This document shows, in pieces, positions 12,900 through 22,311 of a stretch of 64,000 bases of DNA. Every line of letters begins with the position of its first letter. Position 1 is the stretch's first letter. The stretch covers positions 40,645,001-40,709,000 of the forward strand of contig CM027378.1 in NCBI GenBank assembly GCA_015680905.1. Direction: 5' to 3'. The position numbers and the translations under genes are program-made. The stretch comes from Coptis chinensis (Eukaryota; Streptophyta; Magnoliopsida; Ranunculales; Ranunculaceae). Under the pieces are notes generated by a model, which did not search any database, had not been told where the DNA came from, and saw only the letters and a program-made list of their open reading frames with translations.

Positions 12900-13200
12900 G
12901 GTATGACTAATGATGTTATGAGACTGTTCTCATTGAAATGCCTGAAGCTAGGAATCACTTGGATGTTCCTCTTGATGCCAAAGTTGCTCTCTTTTTTCAG
13001 CTAGGGTTTGGAATGATAATGTTCTGAATATTCTCTACGGACCTGTCAAAAGAGCATGATTTTGGACACAAACATTAACAGATACATTACATGATGACAA
13101 GATTATATGGGCTCCAAGCTCTAATGCATGGCCTTTTATCCTCCAAGTCAGCTTGCGAAGCTACGAGAATCCCAAAATATAATAGTGTTACAGTCTACCC
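12900..13200 (+). mobile_element. possible LINE ORF2 C-terminal fragment
   Basis: Plus-strand text around 13085-13190 resembles the zinc-knuckle/C-terminal part of plant LINE ORF2 (DKIIWAPSSN, then after a frame change SSKSACEATRIPK). Stops and frame changes are frequent. It lies close to a LINE reverse transcriptase fragment on the opposite strand, so the two would be separate or rearranged copies. Weak call. Confidence 0.3.
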
Positions 13201-13539
13201 AGCAATTTATCCATGCCTTTATGTTAGAAAATAGTTAGGCCTCTCCAAGCTAGCTATAAAATATACATAGATATTCCATAGCAAACTGGAATTGTTAATC
13301 AGGTCACTAATGCTCCCTATATATCTACTAAAATTGTTAATTGTATACCGTAGTATACAATTAACTTTCATCATACAATATATTTTTTTTCCCCTTCACA
13401 TTTTCTGCATATGAAGTGGAGTTCCAGAAAGTTCCTCCCAAACCCATCGACCCTAAAACCACAATTTATAAAAGAACCAATTCCAACCAAGTTTTAGAAT
13501 GTGTAACTGAATAAGTAGCATGCCTAAATATGAAACACT
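13201..13539. other. AT-rich spacer between LINE-like fragments
   Basis: Nothing recognisable. It contains poly-T followed by C-rich words around 13380. Confidence 0.3.
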
Positions 13540-14520
13540 GTGTCACCCACTCTTTGGATGAGTTCAGTAATCCTCACTCTGATACGTGCTCAAATCTTCT
13601 TTTATCTTTTTGTATCTCTGTCATAGTTATTAACAATGGCTCATGTGGTCTTCCATCCAAATACGTAGGTTGAAAAAAGAGTCAAGTTAGTTGTAGAAAA
13701 ACAAAGAAATAGCTTATTCCAAAGCCTCATATCCATAATGCCTAGCCCTCCTTCCTTATTTCTCATAATATATAGTTCTGGCCGTATTTGTATGATGCAT
13801 ACTTCCTTCCATTTGTAGGACCACTTTAGAGAAATCTGTTACATATTCTTCTAACCTCATCTAAAACAATATAGAATGGGATGAAAGTTCTAGCCCAGTA
13901 AACATGGAAAGATGAGAGGACATAGTGAATCAATTCAAGTGCGCCAGCATGAGAAATTCATCTTGACTTCCAATTTTGAATTCTATTTGTGACTTTTCCA
14001 ATGAGAGGCTAGCATTCCCTTATACCAAACCGAGAAGAAACTAATGGAAGTCCAACATAGGTGATAGGAGGTTAAGGAAGTTTTACCTCCATGATGTTAG
14101 CCAAAAGTTGACTTTCTTCATGACTCAATCCTCCAATGTTTAGAGTAGTCTTGGAGTTGTTGATATTGAGTCCCGTTACTTGAACAAATGTGTTCAGGAT
14201 CACCTTAATAGTGTGCATGGACTACATATCTCCCTTGAAGAATAGTAGTAGGTCGAGATAAGGGCACATAGAGCTTCCTTGTCTCAATCCTCTCTTTCCT
14301 TTGAAGTAGCCCTCCGGAGAACCATTTATTAACACTTCTTAATCCAATGCACTAGTGATGGGAAAATATGAGACAAAGGAGGAGGCTTATGGTGTGGATT
14401 AACACATCTTAATCCAATGCACTAGTGATGGGAAAATGTGAGACAGAGGAGGAGGCTTTCAATGGAAGTCCAACTGACATAGTATCAAAAGCTTTACTAA
14501 TGTCAACTTTCAACTAGTTT
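13540..14520 (-). mobile_element. LINE (non-LTR) reverse transcriptase fragment
   Basis: On the minus strand, broken frames give KVDISKAFDTM at about 14510, NGSPEGYFKGKRGLRQGS at about 14320-14260, then VILNTFVQVTGLNINNSKTT, GGLSHEESQLLANIM, an ITYVGLPLV-like block, and an IGKVTNRIQNWKSRWISHAG block at about 13960. These are the successive blocks of plant L1-type reverse transcriptase and the region just downstream. The YxDD block is degraded (PYLDLLLFFKGD is seen where PLSPYLF is usual). Many stops make it a dead fragment. Confidence 0.75.
14331..14461. repeat. 70-bp tandem duplication inside the LINE fragment
   Basis: AACACTTCTTAATCCAATGC begins at 14331 and recurs as AACACATCTTAATCCAATGC at 14401. 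The copies agree through GATGGGAAAATRTGAGACAR and GGAGGAGGCTT, with a few substitutions. The duplication interrupts the LINE reading frame between the KAFD and GSPEGYF blocks. Confidence 0.85.
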
Positions 14521-14847
14521 TCGAACTCGTCCTACGAACGGGTGCCGTTATATATTATATTATTTTGAAAAATATTTGCAATTATGCAGAGCTATGAGAT
14601 ATAAAATTATATTGATCTTGTAACGTGGAAACCCCACTTACCATAAAAATAAATAACCCTGTTTTTTAATAATAGGCGTTTGATCAAAGTTTTTTTGAGA
14701 ATGCCAAATTGAGGTGAAGATCATATTGCACCTAGTTGAATAGCTAAGCATGCCCAATGATACGAATAAAGATGTGGTAAACATCATTTTAAATACAAAA
14801 CTATACTTGTCGAGACATTTCGACTACATATAATACAATTATATTTT
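14521..14847. other. AT-rich spacer
   Basis: No recognisable gene or element. It separates the LINE fragment from the repeat array. Confidence 0.3.
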
Positions 14848-15040
14848 GAGGTTAGTTCAATACATTTGCATTTAGTTTCCGATTTCTCGCTAATTATTCT
14901 TTGAGATTAGTTAAATGTTGTTGCATCTAGTTTCCGATTTTTTGTTAATTGTTTCGATGCATTTGCATCCAGTTTCCGATTTTCCATTAATTATTCCTTG
15001 AGATTAGTTCGATGCATCTGCATTCAATTTTTAATTGTCA
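14848..15040. repeat. degenerate tandem array, about 55-bp unit
   Basis: About four degenerate units carry TTGCATYYAGTTTCCGATTT followed by TTAATTATTCYTTGAGATTA-like text. Unit length varies from about 45 to 55 bp. No coding content. Confidence 0.6.
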
Positions 15041-15094
15041 AGTTAGTATTTGAATTCCGTCATTTCGTTATTTGCATATTGATTTGTAGTTTCC

Positions 15095-15329
15095 CATCGT
15101 AGTATAATTCCATCGTTACTCTCATTGACTTTGATAGACTGATAATCATAGTTAACATTAAATTCTAAAGAACTAGGAGTGGAACGAATTTTCTATTCCA
15201 ACTATATTGAACGATAACGAGAGTAGAAAACTTTGATAACTTATAAAGCACGTAAATTAGTTTTAGTTTTACTTGCGTTTGAGTCTCGTCATTTATTCGT
15301 AGGTAAAACTATTCATTTTACAGTTTAGC
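15095..15329 (+). mobile_element. truncated Athila-type LTR, 3' end
   Basis: The text from AGACTGATAATC through AAAGAACTAGGAGTGGAACG and TTCGTAGGTAAAACTATT is the reverse complement of the end of the Athila LTRs at 25886-27452 and 33316-34830. It ends TTTTACAGTTTAGCA, close to the TTTTACATTTTATCA end of those LTRs. The 5' part of the LTR is absent. It directly abuts the truncated 5' LTR of the chromovirus. Confidence 0.7.
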
Positions 15330-15332
15330 AGT

Positions 15333-15631
15333 AGTTTTGTCAGGAGTTCTAAATTAAATAGTTCTGGAGTCTATTTTACTTTACTTAATCAAAATGATTA
15401 GTTAGGTACTTAGTGTGAGTGCCAGGTGGAAGCACTACAGAAATATAAGAGTCTTAGGTCAGGGCGTAGAAAGCATGAGCATATATATTTGAAGAGAAAG
15501 TGTACTGAAGGATGTTGAATATTGAATAAAAGTTAAGGCTCTGTTCTTTAGTGAAGTCAGAGAGTTCTATTTGCTTCTGCTATTGATTCCATTGTATTTG
15601 GGTTCTTCCAAATCACTTGTAGATCAAGACA
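15333..15631 (+). repeat. chromovirus 5' LTR, truncated at its start
   Basis: It matches the 3' LTR from about 56236 onward: AAATAGTTCTGGAGTCT, GTGAGTGCCAGGTGGAAGCA and TTGTATTTGGGTTCTTCCAA. It ends AGACA before the primer site. The first 80 bp or so (TGTCATGTCCC..) is missing, and an Athila LTR end adjoins it instead. Confidence 0.88.
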
Positions 15632-15650
15632 ATTGCCATCTAGAGCTATC
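15632..15650 (+). promoter_or_regulatory. chromovirus primer binding site (degraded)
   Basis: ATTGCCATCTAGAGCT follows the LTR directly and resembles the initiator-tRNA-Met type site (TGGTATCAGAGC) with several changes. Confidence 0.5.
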
Positions 15651-15666
15651 GACTCTTGGACTGAGG

Positions 15667-15786
15667 ATGGCTTTGGTGTTGGCGCAAAAGAATGAGACTC
15701 AATTCTTAGAGCTTCGGGAACAATTCATACAATCACGAGAAGAGATCGATCGGATGACTGAAGAGAGGTTCAACCTGGATCTGTAA
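15667..15786 (+). pseudogene. chromovirus gag, N-terminal fragment
   Basis: An ATG 35 bp after the LTR opens a 39-codon frame (MALVLAQKNETQF.., charged and helix-prone) ending at TAA 15784-15786. Chromovirus Gag normally starts this way, soon after the primer site. The frame is cut off by the start of a 54-bp tandem array belonging to inserted DNA; Gag text resumes only at 36653. Part of the capsid region is absent from both sides, so the insertion was accompanied or followed by deletion. Confidence 0.6.
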
Positions 15787-16055
15787 TGCTCACTAGCATT
15801 GGATTGGTAAACTACATGCCAGTTCGACCTAGATCTGACATGCTCACTAGCATTAGATCGGTGAACTGCATGCCAGTTCTACCTGGATCTGACATGCTCA
15901 CTAGCATTAGATCGGTGAACTGCATGCCAATTCGACCTGGATCTGACATGCTCACTAACATTGGACCAGTGAACTGTATGCCAGTTCGACCTGGACCTGA
16001 CATGCTCACTAGCATTGGATCGGTGAACTGCATGCCAGTTTGACCTGGATCTAGA
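15786..16055. repeat. 54-bp tandem array, five units
   Basis: Units begin with ATGCTCACTAGCATTGGATC at 15786, 15840, 15894, 15948 and 16002; a sixth degenerate start lies at 16055. The spacing is exactly 54 bp (18 codons), so a frame stays open on both strands. Related text (TGAACTATATGCCAGTTCGA) continues to about 16145 and reappears at about 34930-35010, linking the array to the LTR-element remnant. Confidence 0.92.
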
Positions 16056-16380
16056 TGCTCAAATTCTTGATGGATTGCACTTATAGGAAGGGCAATCATC
16101 AGCGTTTGTTTGGTGAACTATATGCCAGTTCGACCTAGAACATAGAATCCTCGGTGGGTTGAGCGTTTAGGGAAGCAACCATCATTATTTGTTCAGTGAT
16201 TTAGATTTACCAGATGAATCAATGATTTAGATTTACCAGAATTAACCTACTTTTGGATCCGCTCATGAAAGAGGGCCAAGATACTTTGATTTATTACGTT
16301 TTAGCAAACAATACATATATGCTTATGTCGCACATACAAATTTTTTTTGTGGATTTTATTTAGATGATTTACTATTAGTA

Positions 16381-16682
16381 CTATTTATTCAACAAATTAG
16401 ATTGATTGATGCGGGTTGATTTTCTGTTACGATGAATTGATGAAACAATAGCTAATCCAATAGCCGCCTCAAAGCGCTGCAATTGCTATAACAAAAATCG
16501 AAAAACGTCTCCTTTTAATTGGCGACTATCAAAAAATCAGAAAATGTTACGAAATTCATATTAACTGCATTCAAGATAAGCTCAAGACACATAAGCCGAA
16601 CCATATTTCGACTTGTAATCAATCCATAGATACCGATTGATAATAAATAGGCACTCAAAACAAGTACATGTTCGAGCATCAT
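16381..16682 (-). pseudogene. ndhE: plastid NADH dehydrogenase-like subunit 4L copy
   Basis: Starts at ATG 16682 ([20 protein letters not shown]) and ends at TAG 16383-16381. ndhE encodes a small membrane subunit of the plastid NDH complex. A codon is missing in MVRLMCLEL (usually MVRALMCLEL). A lost T near FVTFSDF shifts the frame and ends the protein at codon 61 counted from an upstream ATG. The remaining text ([19 protein letters not shown]) continues in other frames. Length is 302 bp against about 306 in plastids. Confidence 0.9.
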
Positions 16683-16935
16683 TGACCAACTCCTCACCAA
16701 TCTCGATTCATTTCAATATGAACAACAATTCAACCGATTCGATTGACCAAAAAAAATATAATTATAATATTATATTAAGATTAAGAATATAAAAAGTACG
16801 TAATAAAAGGAAGGTATTGGTAATACATAATAGACTGAACTAAGAGCATTTTTCTTTTATACATGAACAATAAATTAAATAGAATTTATGGTATAAGACA
16901 TAGCAAGACAAGTACTTATTATTTTCTTATTATTT

Positions 16936-17478
16936 CTAAGTATTTAGTAATCGACGAGCCATAGCAATTGCACCTATCAAGGCAACTAAAAAGAATTATC
17001 GAAATAAGTTCAAATGGAAGAAAAAAATCTGTTGATAAATGAATCCCAATTTGTTGACCATTATTTATCAAGTCCCGTTCTATAATCTGGTTTGATCTTG
17101 TAGTCCAAATAATCCCGCACCATGATGTATCTGGGATAGTAGTAATTAGTGAAAAAAAAAATACTTCCACAAACCAGTGAAGTGGCTCCATCTCCAACGG
17201 CCCAAAGATGGAAATTTTTGTAATATTCTGAACCATTCATGAACATCACAAAGAAATACAATTAATACATTTATAGCTCCCACATAAATAAGGAGTCGCA
17301 GCTACAAAAATGGGAGTTCGATGGAATATGGAATAAGGATGTACAAACAAGAACCAATCCCAATGAAAAGGCAGAAAAAAATTGGATTGGTAAGTAATAC
17401 CACTCCTAGACCTCCCGCTATAAGACCCAATCCCAAAAATACTAAAAGAAAGTCGTGTATTGGTCCAGGTAAATCCAT
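16936..17478 (-). pseudogene. ndhG: plastid NDH subunit 6 copy
   Basis: ATG at 17478 opens [10 protein letters not shown]; the text ends at TAG 16938-16936 after [15 protein letters not shown] residues. Internal blocks are recognisable in two frames: [17 protein letters not shown] and [20 protein letters not shown], then [18 protein letters not shown]. Frameshifts separate them. ndhG is a membrane subunit of the thylakoid NDH complex in functional plastids. Confidence 0.9.
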
Positions 17479-17870
17479 TCTATGTAAAAAAGCGATAAAT
17501 TAAGTCGAAATGTTTCATAACCCTATTTATTGACCAAACCGGAAAAAAAGAAGTTACCCTTTTTTTTTAATAATCCTAGTTGAATTAAATCTAATGGGGT
17601 TCGGTTGATCTAGATATACTTAATTAATTGAATACCGTTTCTCTATCCGAAAGGTTCATTTTATATTTTCTGTTTTTTAATATATTTATTCAAAATATAA
17701 TTATATTATTTTATATAAATATATAATTTCGAAACCATCAAAGATATATATGAAGAGGTTTTAAATCTAAAGCAAACAAACCATTATTCTCATCACTCCA
17801 TAGTTAGGATTTTTAGTTATTGACCAAGCAAAATGAAAGAAGCTTCACTACTTTAGATCAAAACTTAATC

Positions 17871-18418
17871 TTAGTAATTGGTAATTGCTCTTGAATCAAG
17901 TGGGTTACCCGTGGCTTTTTTTATTTGAGTCGAATTCATAATTGTTCGAATTGTGTAATCTCCAATTACTGATATTGGTAACCGACCCAAAGCAATTTGA
18001 TTATAATTCAACTCGTATATCATCATAAGTAGAAAGTTCATACTCTTCAGTCATTGATAAACAATTTGTTGGACAATACTCAACGCTAGTTACCGCGAAA
18101 ATATACAGATTCCAAAATCAATACTGTAATTAAGCAATCGTTTCTTTTCAATATGGGTTTCCAATTTCCAATCAACAACGGGTAGATCTATAGGGCATAC
18201 CCAACACATACTTCACAAGCAATGCATTTATCAAATTCAAAGTGGATTCGGCCGCGTAGAACGCGTTACGATGTGATCAATTTTTCATAAGGATATTGAA
18301 TAGTTATAGGTAAACGATTCGCATAGGATAAGGTAATCATAAAACTTTGACCGATATACCTTGCAGCCCGTACCGTTTGTTGGCCATAATTAATGAACCC
18401 AGTTACCATGGGGAACAT
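17871..18418 (-). pseudogene. ndhI: plastid NDH subunit I (ferredoxin-type) copy
   Basis: ATG at 18418 ([20 protein letters not shown]) and a stop at 17873-17871 after RAITNY. The 4Fe-4S cysteine region and the [20 protein letters not shown] tail block can be followed with frame changes. Length 548 bp is not a multiple of three. Sits between ndhG and ndhA as in plastids. Confidence 0.88.
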
Positions 18419-18498
18419 ATCTTGAATATCTATAAATAATTTGATGTTTCTTTCTCTTGTTTGAGAGAAGTTATGAATCTAGAATATCCCGTGGCCCT

Positions 18499-19033
18499 TT
18501 ACAATGAAAAGAGTTGGGAAGAAGTTGTCAATAATAGATTACCTAAAGAAATAGGTAAAAGAAATTTCCATCCAAAATTTAATAGTTGATCCATTCTCAT
18601 CCTAGGTAAAGTCCATCTTGTTGTGATAGGAATGAACAGGAACAAATAAGCTTTAGCTAATGTAATAAAGATACCTATTGTCGCTTCAAAGACTCCGCCC
18701 CACTTCATTTATTCCAAAAGCCCCAGGAATTAATATGTAAGGAATAGATAGATTCCAACCACCCAAATAAAGAACTGTTACAAATAATGAAGAAACTAGT
18801 AGATTTAGATAGGAAGCAACGTAAAATAAAACCAAATTTTATACCGAATATTCGGTTTGATAACTGCTACTAATTCTTCCTCGGCTTCTGTAAATCAAAA
18901 GGCAATCTTTCGCATTCCGCTAAGGAAGAAATTAAAAAAAAACGTAAACCCTATAGGTTGACGCCACACGATTCCACCCCCAAAACCATATTTTTTGATC
19001 AAGCCTCAACTATATCAACTGTACTTGAACTGT
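18499..19033 (-). pseudogene. ndhA: plastid NDH subunit 1 copy, exon 2
   Basis: Exon 2 begins about 19033 (NSSSTVDIVEA) and ends at 18499 after [20 protein letters not shown] and [12 protein letters not shown]. Frameshifts and stops lie in the first half, for example a TGA right after VEA. ndhA is the only gene in this block with a group II intron, and the layout here preserves it. Confidence 0.88.
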
Positions 19034-19798
19034 TAGATAATTATAGTCGGTGATAACATCACTATTCCCATCGCTATTGCAAAACCGCATACATGAGATT
19101 TTCACCTCATACGGCTCCTCCATGGCCACAAATAAATCTAACGACCGGTTCAATATTATCTCGATATACTTGTAGGGTAGATAGAGTAAACATCGGAGAG
19201 TCACAAATTAGACCAATGCAATTCCATTTGCCATAATAACCAAAAATGCTTCTGAATTGATCTCATTCCTTATAATAATAATATAAATTAAAGGATTACT
19301 TGTTCCTGATAGTAATTTGTTTAATAAGTGGGTAAGAGCATACTGGATCGGGATCATGGGGAAGTACTTGCTTGGTCATTTCTACCAACTTAAGGCCCCA
19401 TCGATTCCTTTTATTTTTATGCAGAAATACATCTTTATATAATCTACATTATCTCCATTACTAATCCTTTGTGTACCTTGGTATTCCTAACCTTCCACTC
19501 ATTTTTTGTTCGATCCCCCGGTATGGTAATCCATACAATAGTAAAACCCCATACAGTTGATCTTTTGTACCCGCTTCAAACTATGATGACCAATCGACCA
19601 ATCTTGGGGTAAAGCGTTTCTACTTGTTTATGTTTACGTTCTCGCTTAACTCTTGTACCTAGGGAATGAGACTCATTCTTTTACTGCCAATTTCTAAGCT
19701 GTTTTGTTTCACTCATATAACTATCTGGGTTTAGTTCATCGCCCGAATGATGAAAAAAAATAGGTAAAAAAAAAGTTCATGTCCTAACGAATCGCATC
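19034..19798 (-). other. ndhA group II intron copy (plastid)
   Basis: Lies between ndhA exons. The 5' splice site expected as GTGCG reads GATGCG, so one base is added. The 3' end has the CCGACTATAATTAT-like tail. Domain structure was not folded. An unspliced intron is consistent with transfer as DNA. Confidence 0.75.
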
Positions 19799-20343
19799 GT
19801 AGAGATATTGATAACACACATAGAGTTAATGGTATTTCATAACTAATCGATTGAGCGCTGCTAGACCACCCAAAAGGAATATTTATTATTCGATCCATAT
19901 CCCGACATAAGAAGTCCAATAGGAGCAATACGAAATGGCAATCCATAAAAAAACCCTATAATTGAGATCGGCTAAAACAAGGTGATAACCAAAAAGAATT
20001 ACTGAATAACTTAGTAAAATAGATATGACCGCTATAGACGGTCCAATACTGAATAAACTAATATCTCCTCTAGATGGGAGAAGGTCCTCCTTGAAAAGTA
20101 GTTTAGTACCGTCTGCTATAGCTTGAAGAATTCCCAAAGGACCTGCAGATTCAGGCCCAACACGTTGTTGTACCCCAAGATATTTGTCTTTCTAACCACA
20201 CAATTACCAGTACCCTATTATGATTCCCGATACGGGGAGTAAAAATAGGAACAAGTAACCATATGAGCCCATAAACCTCTTTTAAGGATTCCGATCCGAA
20301 AAAAGAATTGATAGCTTGTACTTTTGTCGTTATCAATTATCAT
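19799..20343 (-). pseudogene. ndhA: plastid NDH subunit 1 copy, exon 1
   Basis: ATG at 20343, adjacent to the ndhH stop as in plastids. Blocks seen across frames: [56 protein letters not shown] and AQSISYEIPLTLCVLSISL. A lost base occurs within the first ten codons and others later. Confidence 0.9.
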
Positions 20344-20344
20344 T

Positions 20345-21517
20345 TCAACGATCAACTTCTCCCATAATAATATCTATACTACCTAGTATTGTCATAATAT
20401 CAGCCAATTTTATTCTTTTAACTAGCTGAGGGAGAATTTGCAAATTGATAAAACCCGGTGGACGAATTTTCCATCTCCGGGGGAAAACGCCTCGATCTCC
20501 TATCGAAAAAATCCCCAATTCTCCCTTTGGCCTCCACTCTCACATAAAGTTCTTGTTTAGACAATTCAAAAGTAGGCTAAGGCTTTTTACTAATAAATCG
20601 ATAATCAAAATCATTCCATTCGAATTCTTTGTTCTATCAAAGCGTCGTACCTCTAAATTTTCATAGGGTCCCCCGAATTCCTTCCAGAGCTTGTTGAATA
20701 ATTTTTATGGATTCCGCCATTTCACTGATTCGACTAAATAACGAGCTAATGAATCTCCTTCTTTTTGCCATTGTACTTCCCAATCAAACTCGTCATAACA
20801 TTCATAATGATCAACTTTACGAAGATCCCATTGAATTCGAAGCTCGTAGCATTGGTCCCGATAAACCCCAATTTATTGCTTCTTCTCCGCCCAATAATTC
20901 CCACCCCTCAACTCGTTCCAAAAAAATTGGATTGCGCGTAATAAAGCTTTTGATATTCAGTAACCCCCGTTAAAAATAATCACAGAAATCCAAACATTTA
21001 TCTATCCAGCCATGAGGTAGATCAGACTACTCCCTCCGATACACGAAATAATTATGCATCATTCGCATACCTGTGGCAGCTTCCGAATAGATCATATATC
21101 AATTCTCTTTCGAAAATATAGAAGAAGGGAGTCTCAGCACCGATATCTGCCATAAAAGGGCCAAGCCATAACAAATGAGAAGCTATAATGACTCGGTTCT
21201 AGCATAATTACTCGAATATAGCTCGCTCTTTTAGGTACTTGAATATTTCCCAACTGTTCTGGTCCATTTACCGTTATTGCCTCTGTAAACATAGTAGCTA
21301 AATAATCCCACCGTGTTACATAAGGAAGATATTGTATAATTGTTCTATTTTCTGCAATTTTTTCCATTCCTCTGTAAAATAACCCAATATGGGCTCACAA
21401 ATCAATAACATCTTCCCCATCTAGAGTAACGATTAGTCGAAGAACACCATGCATTGATGGGTGGTGAGGACCCATATTGACTATCATGAGGTCTTTTCTT
21501 GTAGTTGGTACAGTCAT
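20345..21517 (-). pseudogene. ndhH: plastid NDH subunit 7 (49 kDa type) copy
   Basis: ATG at 21517 ([20 protein letters not shown]) to TGA at 20347-20345 after a GEVDR-type tail. Blocks: [20 protein letters not shown] and [20 protein letters not shown]. Length is 1173 bp against about 1182 in plastids, with several indels. In the plastid this is a peripheral-arm subunit of NDH. Confidence 0.92.
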
Positions 21518-21647
21518 ATATTTTTTTTCCCAATTAATTATTCTATGAATTGCTGAAAACGAAATAACGAAATGAAGTTCATCAAAATTAAAAATCTAAT
21601 AACTAATCTAATATCTAATATAGTATAATATAAATCTTCAAATTAAC

Positions 21648-21910
21648 TTAACAGGTTTTTGGCTCCCGAATATCCAATTGACTAATTAATTCTTTATAAC
21701 GTACTCTGTTTTTCTTTGACAAATAAGCCAATAGCCGTTGGCGCTTTTCCTGCATTTTCCGTAGACCTCACCGAGATAAATAGTCTTTTCTCATGCAATT
21801 CCAAATGGGAAGTAAGTCTACGATCTTATTGGTGAAACTGAATACTTGAAATTCAACCGACCCCTTTTTTTCTTCTTGAAAATAAGCTGAAATGAATAAA
21901 TTTTTACCAT
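21648..21910 (-). pseudogene. rps15: plastid ribosomal protein S15 copy
   Basis: ATG at 21910 (MVKIYSFQ..) to TAA at 21650-21648. The C-terminal block [20 protein letters not shown], then [12 protein letters not shown], is clear. The middle has a frameshift near [12 protein letters not shown] and a TGA (CGA to TGA) at the SQRG position. Confidence 0.88.
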
Positions 21911-22311
21911 AAAATTTTTCCCTTTTTTTTTACGATATGGATTTTACTGATCAAGAATAATAATACTAGTCATTTTAATTTGGTTTTTTTTTGTATACAC
22001 AATAATCTGGATTTATTCATATATCGTCTTTTTTATCAAATCTAATTATCAATTTTATTCGGATTATGAATACAATGGATATAAAAGGGTAGTACATTTC
22101 TCCACCCACAAAAGAGAATACTTTGGACCTAAGATTAAGAAGATTATGATGATTCATTCCTAGATATAATTGCTAAGCCTAAGTTAAGATAAAGTCATCG
22201 AATCAAGATTATCATGTACCGAATAATGTAATATAACACAAAGGCGTATGATATTTGTTTGCCTTCATATACCATACCGGATATGCCACTTGATCCATAG
22301 GAAATTTATTA

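Noticed and set aside
12522..12958. Overlapping open frames on both strands after the DUF3754 gene
   Set aside because: They match no known family and overlap each other; probably 3'UTR or spacer.
15786..16099. Repeat proteins on plus and minus strands of the 54-bp array
   Set aside because: Frames are open because the unit is divisible by three. No start context, no family and no conserved partner.
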